A stretch of 64,000 nt of DNA, taken from NCBI RefSeq assembly GCF_025685565.1, contig NZ_JAGSYE010000003.1, positions 124,001 to 188,000 of the forward strand. Direction: 5' to 3'. Below, in pieces: positions 53,599 through 62,200 of this stretch. The notes beneath the pieces were generated by a model. It was not told where the DNA came from. It saw only the letters and a list, made by a program, of their open reading frames with translations, and searched no databases. Every line of letters starts with the position of its first letter. Within the stretch, counting starts at the first letter, position 1. The translations under genes were made by a program, and so were the position numbers. This DNA comes from Granulicella aggregans (GTDB lineage: Bacteria > Acidobacteriota > Terriglobia > Terriglobales > Acidobacteriaceae).

Positions 53599-55296
53599 AT
53601 GAAAATTCGATCTATCGACAGATCCATAAATGACATCCTAAAGGGCGGCTTTTACAAGATTCCGCGCTTTCAAAGACCGTACTCCTGGGAACGAGAGCAC
53701 GTTGAGGATTTCTGGACAGATATCTTCGTCAATTCCGGACCAGATTATTTCATCGGCCCGATGGTCGTCTTCAAGCCTGAGAACTCTGACACCTCGTTCG
53801 TCGTCGACGGCCAACAAAGGCTTACAACTATCACCATGCTTTTAGCGGCGCTACGCAATGCATTTATGGATGCGAACTCGGAAGACTTGGCTTTGGGGAT
53901 TCAGTCCCTCATTGAACGGCCGGACATAAACAATCAGAGCCAATACTGCCTGCAAACCGAGACCTCATACCCATATTTTCAAGATCATATCCAGAGTAAG
54001 GATGCCCCCGAAACCGAACCAAAGATCAAAGAGGAAGAGGAGGCTCTTCGTCTTACGTTCGAATATTTCTTAAGTCAAATAAATAAAACCGTCGCGGCGA
54101 TTCAACTCGACAAAGCAGCAGACCCGAAAGCGATCACTCAGAGGATCAAAAAAAAACTGGCGGAGCTCAGAGATAAGCTTTTGTCCCTCAAGGTCATTTA
54201 CATTGATCTTGATAACGAAGATGACGCCTATCTCATCTTCGAGACAATGAATACCCGGGGCAAAGATTTAGAGCCGGCTGACATGGTGAAGAGCCACCTG
54301 ACAAAGCTCATTAAGCCCGCAAATAAGAATGTGGATATCACAAAAGACTTCTGGAACAAAATGGTAGAAACCATTGAGGGGTCGGAAGCCGATTTAACTG
54401 TAACCACATATCTCCATCACTACTGGCTTTCCCGTTACGACTACGTGACGGTGAAAGAACTTTATAAAAATATAAAGCGCAAGGTGGGAAAGAGCGAAGC
54501 CAAAACCTTTTTGCATGAACTTGTCTCTGATTCCAAAATCTATAGAGAAATTCAGGAAACTAGCTATCGAAAGTGGCAGAAGAGCGAGAGAAAGATCAAA
54601 GACTCTCTGGATGCTCTAAATCTCTTCAGGCTCAAGCAGCCACTTCCAATGGTTTTGGCTATTATGCATGCCTACAATGCAAAACAATTGACGCTTTCGC
54701 AAGTGCAGGAAACCCTATCCTCAATAGAGAAATTCCATTTCATCTTTACTGCGATCACCTCACAGCGGTCATCCGGAGGCATCTCTTTTATGTATGCCCT
54801 ACACGCAAGGAACCTCCTTCAGGCGACGGATAGCAATTCCAGATCAAAAGTGCTTTCCGAGCTCAAAGCTAAGCTAAAAGATAAGCTCCCTCCGTACGAG
54901 GAATTTGAAGCCAACTTTACGACGCTCAACTTTACTAATGACTTTACTAAGCAGAAGAAACTGATCCAGTATGTACTGGGACGGCTCGACAGAAACGAAA
55001 TGGCTGGGGTAGCCGTCGACTATGATCAGATGACAATTGAGCACCTCCTCTCCCAGGGCGACGGACACTCGCCGGAAGTGTACGGCAACATTGGAAATCT
55101 TTTGCTGTGTGAAAGCGCCTTTAACGGAAAGCAACTCGCGACCAAATCTTTCAAAGACAAGAAAGCCATCCTCAAGACCTCAAAGGTAACGTTGGATGCT
55201 TCGATCAAGAGTGCTTCAAGTTGGACTGCGAACGAAATCAACGCGAGAGCAAAAGCGATGGCAAAGAGATCGTTCAGTAGGGTTTGGAAGATGTGA
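53599..55296 (+). CDS. GmrSD-like DUF262-DUF1524 restriction protein
   Basis: 565 residues. The DUF262 part (ParB-like NTPase) has IPRFQRPYSW (21-30) and DGQQRLTT (70-77); the C-terminal DUF1524 part has the HNH-like IEHLLSQ (H482), NIGNLLLC and AFNGK. The proline of the usual EHxxPQ is replaced by S. Such fused GmrS-GmrD proteins act as type IV restriction nucleases on modified phage DNA. The gene is visibly AT-richer, with AAA/ATA-heavy codons, unlike all neighbours. It is alone, between the nrdJ terminator and a palindromic repeat. Confidence 0.9.
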   Translation: MKIRSIDRSINDILKGGFYKIPRFQRPYSWEREHVEDFWTDIFVNSGPDYFIGPMVVFKPENSDTSFVVDGQQRLTTITMLLAALRNAFMDANSEDLALGIQSLIERPDINNQSQYCLQTETSYPYFQDHIQSKDAPETEPKIKEEEEALRLTFEYFLSQINKTVAAIQLDKAADPKAITQRIKKKLAELRDKLLSLKVIYIDLDNEDDAYLIFETMNTRGKDLEPADMVKSHLTKLIKPANKNVDITKDFWNKMVETIEGSEADLTVTTYLHHYWLSRYDYVTVKELYKNIKRKVGKSEAKTFLHELVSDSKIYREIQETSYRKWQKSERKIKDSLDALNLFRLKQPLPMVLAIMHAYNAKQLTLSQVQETLSSIEKFHFIFTAITSQRSSGGISFMYALHARNLLQATDSNSRSKVLSELKAKLKDKLPPYEEFEANFTTLNFTNDFTKQKKLIQYVLGRLDRNEMAGVAVDYDQMTIEHLLSQGDGHSPEVYGNIGNLLLCESAFNGKQLATKSFKDKKAILKTSKVTLDASIKSASSWTANEINARAKAMAKRSFSRVWKM

Positions 55297-55365
55297 AATC
55301 TCGATCCCTCGACTGTGTCCGCTGACGCCTCGCCAAGCGCAGACTCACAACCACAAACCGGCAGA

Positions 55366-55420
55366 GCCGTGCCCTTAATCCACTCCCCAGGCAAGGGGCT
55401 TTAGCCCCTGAGGTACGCTT
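55366..55420. repeat. REP-like palindromic pair after the GmrSD-like gene
   Basis: AGCCGTGCCCTTAA (55366-55379), then GGGGCTTTAGCCCC (55395-55408) and TGAGGTACG. Both modules occur at 32019-32090, the first in opposite orientation there. Located in the 259-base spacer between the GmrSD-like stop and the convergent phosphatidyltransferase gene; that spacer holds no gene. Confidence 0.7.
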
Positions 55421-55555
55421 CAGCGCTCGTCCGAAGCACCAAAGCTCCTCGCCGTGTGCCATAAGCTGGAGCAAAGTGCCAAGTGACCTCGTTAAGTGGT
55501 CGCGGGAGCCTGCGCGATCGCATCTTCGATGCCGACGAATCAAAATTGAGGAACA

Positions 55556-56644
55556 TCATTGCTCCGGGCCCTTCTCTTTCAGGCTCACGAGTGGCCGCAA
55601 TGGCTGCACTGGCTGCCGAGACGTCCCCCGTGGGACCCGCGCCTTCAAGACCTCGACCAGCAGCGCCTCGTCGGCGCGTGACATCTCAAGCACCACGACC
55701 TGCGTGTGATCGTCCGCGTCGCGATAGCTCAGGGAGATCTGCTTCGCCTCCGGCCACGGCGCTACCAGCTTCCAGATGCCCTCCGTCAGCAGACCCACAT
55801 GCACCACCTTGCGGCTGCTCGACTCATAGGTGATCACATGGTCATAGGAAATCACCAGTCTGGAGGTCCCCGCAAACTCCAGCGCGTCGTTCGTTCCGAT
55901 CGATAGCTTACCGTCGATGCGATTGCCCTGCAACGCCGTCCCGCCCACATACGTGACATGCTGCAAGGACTGCGCCTTCATCTCCGTGCTGCCAAGCGTC
56001 CCCAGACTCAGCATCACCGCCAGACCAACCAGCGCACCCGCCGCCCGCTTCATCTCCACTTGCTCCCGCAACAGGTCCGTCCTCATCCGCCACGCCACCA
56101 CCAGCGTCTTCACATCGCGCCGCCACGCGGGCAATATGAGACTCATCGCCAGCGTCTCCGCATTGCTCAGCACGCCCAGGACAACCGCCGCGCTCATCCA
56201 GATCGAAACGTGCTGCGTCGCAAAGGTGACGACGACCGCCACAGCCAGCACCAGGCCCCAGGTCTTCGCCACGTAGGAGTGATAGCTCGCTGGCCTTCCA
56301 AACTTTGCGAAGTCGAAAGCAAAGTGCAGGGCCTCGCAGCCGAGCACCAGCAACACGCCGCTTCGGCATTGGTGCCACACAACAGGCATCCCGAAGCCTA
56401 TCGCGACGGCCACGCACAGGTAAAACGCGGTATCCGCCAGCGTATCGGAGAGCCGAAGCGCCGCTGTGTCTGTCTTCCATCGCCGCGCCAGCACGCCGTC
56501 GAAGATGTCCGATAGCAACGCAGTCAGCACGATCGCCGCCAGCGCACTCCCACTCCACCCGCATCGCTCGCCAAGCACCACAATCGGTCCTAGTGCGGCA
56601 CGACCCAGGACCATCGTCCACGGAATCCACTGTTTGATCTGCAT
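55556..56644 (-). CDS. CDP-alcohol phosphatidyltransferase fused to C-terminal domain
   Basis: 362 residues. The membrane half (about 1-200) has the motif D46xxD49G50xxA53R54...D67xxxD71 of CDP-alcohol phosphatidyltransferases, which make phospholipids. The glycine normally eight residues after AR is leucine (L63). The second half (about 215-362) is a separate soluble domain with a new hydrophobic segment (AAGALVGLAVMLSLG) and beta-rich sequence (SRLVISYDHVITYESSSRK), ending in a basic tail. I do not recognise it. ATG at 56644 is preceded by GGAGGAGGATGAG. It follows a GntR regulator by 66 bases. Confidence 0.82.
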   Translation of the reverse strand: MQIKQWIPWTMVLGRAALGPIVVLGERCGWSGSALAAIVLTALLSDIFDGVLARRWKTDTAALRLSDTLADTAFYLCVAVAIGFGMPVVWHQCRSGVLLVLGCEALHFAFDFAKFGRPASYHSYVAKTWGLVLAVAVVVTFATQHVSIWMSAAVVLGVLSNAETLAMSLILPAWRRDVKTLVVAWRMRTDLLREQVEMKRAAGALVGLAVMLSLGTLGSTEMKAQSLQHVTYVGGTALQGNRIDGKLSIGTNDALEFAGTSRLVISYDHVITYESSSRKVVHVGLLTEGIWKLVAPWPEAKQISLSYRDADDHTQVVVLEMSRADEALLVEVLKARVPRGTSRQPVQPLRPLVSLKEKGPEQ

Positions 56645-56710
56645 CTCATCCTCCTCCATTTGCCCTGCAAGGAAGAGGCTATCGACCCCATGAGACACGC
56701 ACGCGTTCGA

Positions 56711-57658
56711 TTAGGACACTTTCGCAGGTGTCACAACCCCGCCATCGCGCATCACGGCCTGCTCAAACGGCCGCAGAAGCTCCTTCACCGACTCCGCCAG
56801 CAGAGGAAAGACAAACCGCTTCACCTTCTTTGGGACTTCCAGCCGGGATGCCGTGTAGGTATCGCACAGAATCGCGCTCGCCGCCGCCAGCCCACGCATG
56901 CGCTCCGGAGCATTCGCATCGATCAACAGGAGTGCGTCTCCGGCAACTCCGGCGGCCTGCAGCATCGTCCGTGCCGTCTCCACAAACTCCGGCCAGTGCG
57001 AGACCACTGCAATCAAATGGCCTGGCGTCGCACCCACGAGCGGCGCCAGCCAAGTCAGCGCCGAGTTTATCGGCAGTACCAGAAGCTCCACACCGATTCC
57101 TACCGCCTCCTGCACCATCAGCTTGCGGCTCGGCCTGCACAGTGGTACCGCGCCCCCAAGGCAATTGCGGTTGGCCCGGCACTCTTCCGGGTCGATCACC
57201 CTCACGTCCATCGAGGTAAGGGCGTTCAGTTCAGCCACGAAGATCTGCGCAACCTTCTCGTCCGCCTCAATCAACAGGAGATGGTCCGCAGGCGGCGCTG
57301 CGAGCCACCGAGCAACCTGCGCCCGTACCGCCTCCATGGGCAAATCAAGCTCTCGCACCGCGCGGAAGAACCCGGCAATATGCACATCGAGCACCTGTTC
57401 CGGCGTCATCGCTTTCGGTTTGCGGTCGTTCACATACATACCCGACCCGCGCCGCGACTCCACCCAGTTCTCTACCTCCAGTTGGTGATAGCTTGCACTG
57501 ACCGTGTTGGGGTGGATGCCGAATCGTCGCGCCAACGCACGGGTGCTTGGCAGCCTTTCGCCTGGTTTCAGGTCCCCTGAGAGTATGGCAAGCACGATCT
57601 GTGTCCCGAGTTGCCGGTACAGCGGGACCTCGCCGCCTGGGGCGAACCACATCTTCAT
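56711..57658 (-). CDS. GntR regulator with periplasmic-binding-like C-domain
   Basis: 315 residues: a winged helix (RLPSTRALARRFGIHPNT, GSGMYVNDRK) followed by about 220 residues of alternating helix/strand that resemble a LacI-type or periplasmic-binding effector domain (LLLIEADEKVAQIFVAEL, VELLVLPINSALTW, DALLLIDAN) rather than the FCD, UTRA or aminotransferase modules. It should sense a small molecule and control the phosphatidyltransferase fusion encoded right downstream. AGAGGGCTAAAAG precedes the ATG. Confidence 0.85.
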   Translation of the reverse strand: MKMWFAPGGEVPLYRQLGTQIVLAILSGDLKPGERLPSTRALARRFGIHPNTVSASYHQLEVENWVESRRGSGMYVNDRKPKAMTPEQVLDVHIAGFFRAVRELDLPMEAVRAQVARWLAAPPADHLLLIEADEKVAQIFVAELNALTSMDVRVIDPEECRANRNCLGGAVPLCRPSRKLMVQEAVGIGVELLVLPINSALTWLAPLVGATPGHLIAVVSHWPEFVETARTMLQAAGVAGDALLLIDANAPERMRGLAAASAILCDTYTASRLEVPKKVKRFVFPLLAESVKELLRPFEQAVMRDGGVVTPAKVS

Positions 57659-57732
57659 CTTTTAGCCCTCTGTGCTATCGTAAGCCGACCTGACAGTCTG
57701 CCACTTGCGCCAGCAGTTCGTGCGATTGCTCC
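57659..57732 (-). promoter_or_regulatory. Promoter region of the GntR-phosphatidyltransferase unit
   Basis: 74 bases between MOSC stop and GntR start. Reading the minus strand, TGTCAGG and TACGAT could be -35 and -10. No perfect operator palindrome seen, unlike the YtrA-type gene. Confidence 0.3.
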
Positions 57733-58446
57733 CTATCCTTCCTCCCATATGTCATCTCCCGCCTCAATCCACCCAGGTGTCGTTACGGATGCGTAGACAC
57801 CCACGCGTCCTTCGTATCGCCTGTCCAGAAGCTTCATCAAGGAAAATAAGGGTTCCGCATTAGGGGGTGCGTCCGGATCGTAGGTGATGAATCTACAGCG
57901 CGGTATACGTTCGCGAATCAGGAGCTTCGCCTCTTTTCCGATCCGGACCTGTCGCCCCACGAGTGCGTCCTCGGCGAACGCCCCGCCCACAAGATTGACC
58001 AGCATATTGGCTCGAAAGCGGCGCTCCCCCAAGGTCATGCCAAACTCCTTCGAGAGCGCCTCAACTGTTGGCAGCGACAACAAAGATAGGGGACGCACAT
58101 CGGTCTGCGGCGTCAGGCTCTGCATTAGGGAGAGGCTGCCTGCGTCGGCAATATTCGCCTGCAGGTGGTGAAGCAATGGTGCAGAATCGATTGGATATCG
58201 CTTCCCATCTGGGGTCAGGACTTCAACTCCTCCATCGGTGCGTACATGTGGGTGATATTGCAGCATCTGGCGTCGCTCACGAGCGGTGAGACGAAGCATG
58301 CCCGCAGGAGCGCTCGAGCTCTCGAACGCATAGAGTCGATCGCGATCAAGGCCATAAGGGGCTAGATACGCTCTCGCGAGAAGTTCACCCGACATGCTCT
58401 TTACGGGGTAACGAACGATGGACACAATCTGACCGAGTATAGACAT
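57733..58446 (-). CDS. MOSC-domain protein
   Basis: About 237 residues: N-terminal MOSC_N beta barrel (IVRYPVKSMSGE, DRDRLYAFE) and MOSC domain with RFRANMLVNLVGGAFAED and the conserved cysteine in RIPRCRFITYDPD. MOSC proteins bind molybdenum cofactor or carry reactive sulfur; YcbX/mARC-type reduction of N-hydroxylated bases is the closest characterised role. An ATG three codons earlier (58455) is equally possible. Confidence 0.9.
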   Translation of the reverse strand: MSILGQIVSIVRYPVKSMSGELLARAYLAPYGLDRDRLYAFESSSAPAGMLRLTARERRQMLQYHPHVRTDGGVEVLTPDGKRYPIDSAPLLHHLQANIADAGSLSLMQSLTPQTDVRPLSLLSLPTVEALSKEFGMTLGERRFRANMLVNLVGGAFAEDALVGRQVRIGKEAKLLIRERIPRCRFITYDPDAPPNAEPLFSLMKLLDRRYEGRVGVYASVTTPGWIEAGDDIWEEG

Positions 58447-58703
58447 GCAGGTCATAGACTATCGTCACGTTTTGCGTGTCGGCCTCGCCCAATTCCTGGC
58501 GTTCATCGATGGGGCCGACGCTGCCGAAATCGCCGTTTTACGTGAACTAGGAGGGCATGCTCTCGCTCGAACGGTACCGGCCCTTCTACTTCAGCCACTC
58601 CTTATTCTTTTGGTCGTCGCGAACTCCGTATCCCTGGGCAAAACAAGGGCGATCAACAACAGTTACTGTTCTGACTGCCCCGGGACTTCATTCAGTCGTT
58701 GCC
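58447..58703. other. Intergenic region upstream of the MOSC gene
   Basis: 257 bases between the giant-protein stop and the MOSC start. A plus-strand frame (58445-58720) reads smoothly (for example GGADAAEIAVLRELGG in part) but lacks a ribosome site and overlaps both genes; it may be a decayed gene or chance. No terminator for the giant gene was found. Confidence 0.35.
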
Positions 58704-59275
58704 TTACTGCACGATGGTGAAGTTGACCGTGTTGGAGGTGGAGGCCGCATACTGTGCGCTACCCAGGTAGGTAACGATCATTGTGTGCGGTCCCAGCGTT
58801 GTGTTGGGCATGGTTCCATGTGAGCTGTAGTTGCCGTTCGCATCAAGTGACACAGTTGCCCAGTTCGCACCATCTTCCTGATAAAGCACTTTTCCGCAGG
58901 CCGAGTTGCAACTCACATGAACAGAGACGCTCCCAGGGGCAGATGCCGGAAACGAGGCCGTATTGATCGTCGCGGTCGTGGTCGTTGCCGGAGGCAGGAT
59001 GGTGAAGCTGACCGTGTTGGAGGTAGAGGCCGCATACTGAGCGTTCCCGAGGTAGGTAACGGTCATCGTATGCTGCCCTGGCGTTGCGTTCGGCAAGCTG
59101 CCATGGGAACTGTAGTTGCCGTTCGCATCCAGTGTGACCGTCGCCCAGTTCACACCATCTTCCTGATAAAGCACTTTTCCGCAGGCTGAGTTGCAGCTCA
59201 CATGGACAGAGACACTTCCAGGAGACGATGCCGGGAACGAGGCCGTATTGATGGTCGCGGTTGTGGTCGTTGCCA
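58704..59275. repeat. Tandem duplication of the terminal Ig unit
   Basis: Two adjacent copies of about 285 bases (58704-58989 and 58990-59275) encode nearly identical Ig-like units. Differences are few and mostly at single bases, while the 16 upstream units have diverged strongly at the DNA level. This points to a recent duplication or gene conversion at the 3' end. Confidence 0.8.
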
Positions 59276-62200
59276 CCGTCGGTACGTACAGGGTGAAGCT
59301 GCTGGTTGCGCTCTGGGCACCCGAAGTCCCGCTGACCGTGATCGAGTACAGTCCGGGAACTACGTTGCTCGCAGCACTGAGTGTCACGGCGCTGGAGTAT
59401 GTCGTTGGGTTAGGGGAGATCGATGCCGTCACCCCGCTTGGTAACCCCGTGAGGGCGAGCTGTACCGGGGCAGTGAGGCCATACGGAGCATTGATATACA
59501 GATAGTCGGTCGTAGAGCTGCCTTGGTTGAGACTTACCGGTGTGCCCCCAGTGATGCTGAAGGTGGGCGCATAGATACCCAATTGCAACGTCGTTGTTGC
59601 AGTCTGTGTCCCGGACGTTCCTGTGATCGTCAGAGTGCTCTGGGCCAGAGCTGCTGTGCTCGATGCGGTAAGCGTCAGAAGACTTTGGCTCGTCGTCGGA
59701 TTCGCAGAAAAGGCGGCTGTCACGCCGGCAGGTAGCCCCGACACGCTCAACTGCACCTGGCCTGTAAACCCATACAGATTGTTGATCGTGATATAGCTCC
59801 CGGCCGATGTTCCTTGCGCGATATTCAAGGAATACTGTGTATTTGACAGCGTGAATGTCGGTACGTAGACACCGACAGTGAATGTCGTCGAAGCGGTTTG
59901 TGTGCCGGATACACCTAGGAGCGTCACGGTGTACTGCCCAAGACTCGCGGCGCTTGATGCCGTCAGGGTGAGGACACTTACGCCCGTCGCTGGATTCGGA
60001 GATATGGCTGCAGTCACGCCGCTAGGTAGACCGGATACCGTGAGTTGAACAGCTCCCGTAAATCCATTCTGTTGGTTGATGTAAACCTCGACTGTGCTGG
60101 ATGTGCCTTGACCGATACTGGCCCCGCCGTAAACGTTCAACGTGAAGGTGGGGCTGACAACCAAGATGGACGCGGGCACGGACACAACCAACGAACCAGA
60201 TTTTCCGGTGACGGTATAGCTGTACTGACCCGGCTGAACCGTACTGGCCACAGCTAAAGCAAGACTCGTCCCGCTCGTCGACGTTACGGGTGAAAACGTA
60301 CCAGTCACTCCTGCGGGAAGGCCCGAAACAGAATACTGAACGCTGCCTGTAAATCCGAACGCAGGATTCTCATAGATGGATTGCTGCCCCGTTGTTCCCG
60401 CCCCGATCTGTCCCCCGCCGTACGCTGTAAGAGTGAAAGATGGTGTGCCCACCGTAAAGGTCAGTTGTGTGGTCGCGCTCAAGGCACCTGAAGTACCCTT
60501 CACTATCGCCGAGTACTGGCCAACCGGCGTTGTGCTTGACGCAGTCAAGCTCAAGGTACTGCTATTCGTCGCCGGATTTGGCGAAAAGGCTGCCGTTACG
60601 CCGCTCGGCAAGCCGGAGATGGAGAAACTGACGCTCCCCGCAAATCCGGCCTGGCTCTGCACATAGACATAGGTCGTAACGGTGTTGCCCTGCCCCACAA
60701 GTGGAGAGTCGTAGTTCACGAGCGAAAAGCTCGGTGGCAGCACCGTGAGCATCACAGGTACCGTGTTGACCTGCGTACCCGATATGCCCACCAAATTCAA
60801 GCTATATTGCCCCGGCTGCACGGCGGTCGTTGTACTCAGCGTCATATTTGTACTACTCGTCGAGGAGGACGGGGAGAACGACGCGGTCACACCTGCCGGT
60901 AGTCCGGTCACAGAAAACTGGACCGCTCCGCTAAAGCCATAGGTGGGAGATACGGAGATATATTCACTCGAGGAGTATCCCGCGCCGACGGAGATGTTGT
61001 AGCCGTAAAGAGTAAAAGATGGCACCCCTGCATCGACCTGGATCTGCGAGGTCGCCGTCTGTCCTCCTCCAGTGCCTGTCACGGTAAAAAGGTACTGCCC
61101 GGCGACAAGCGTCTTCGCGGCAGTCACAGTCATGACCGTGCTGCCTAATCCGGGATTCGGCGAGAAGGCAACCGTCATCCCGCTTGGCACGCCCGATGCG
61201 GCGAATTGCACAGGTTGCGTAAATCCATTGTTCGTTGATACATAAATCGTCGCGCTGGTGGATGATCCGATACCGAGAGAGATGCCTGAACTCGAAAGGG
61301 TGAAGGTTGGTGCCGCAACGGTAAGAGGCACAACGACCGTTGATGTGGTTGTCCCGGAGACGCCGGTGACTGTGACGTTGGACTCACCCGGGATTGCAGA
61401 CGTCGCAGCCGTAAACGTGAGCGTGCTCTGAGTCGTTGCAGAGCTAGGGGAGAAGGTCGCAGTGACCCCAGCCGGCAGCCCTGAAGCGCTAAGACGGACC
61501 GCGCTGCTGAAGCCATACATCGATGAGATCCCGACAGAGACCTGGCTGCTCGATCCAGGAGTTAGAGTTGCCGTCTGATAGGTCGAGAGGTTGAATGTTG
61601 GGGCGTAGATCGAAAGGTTCAGTGGGATCGACACGATTTGTGTGCCGTAAGTACCGACAAGCGTTGCGTTATATTGCCCTAGGGGAGCTGTGCTGTTGGC
61701 CGTCAAAGTCAGCGTGCTGTTGCTGTTCGTGGGAGTTGGCAGGAAGGAGGCGCTGATCCCGCTGGGAAGTCCCGTCACCGAAAGCTGGACGCTTCCGGTA
61801 AATCCATTAACAGGGCTGACTTGAACATTGGTTTGCGCTGACGCCCCTTGACCCAAGGAAACTGTGCCGTAGCTGCTAAGTGTGAACGACGGCGCGGCAA
61901 CCGTGATGTTCAGCAGACTTGACGCTGTCAGCTTGCCAGAAGTACCGGTAACGACCGCGTTATACTGTCCAACGCTTGCGGACGCCGATGCCGTCAACGT
62001 AATGGTGGCGCTTGAAGTGGTTGGGTTCGGCGAGACTGCTGCAGTGACACCACTTGGTAGCCCAGAGACGGCGAGAGTGACGCCACCAGAAAATCCGTTC
62101 TGTCCCTGGACATAGACCGAAACCGGGGCCGATGTCCCCAGCCCCAACGATGTGCTTCCGGCTACGAGGTTGAACGCCGGCGAAGATACTGTAAGCGGAA

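Noticed and set aside
58445..58720. 91-codon plus-strand frame upstream of the MOSC gene
   Set aside because: Overlaps both flanking genes and lacks a ribosome site; could be decayed coding DNA but is not supported.
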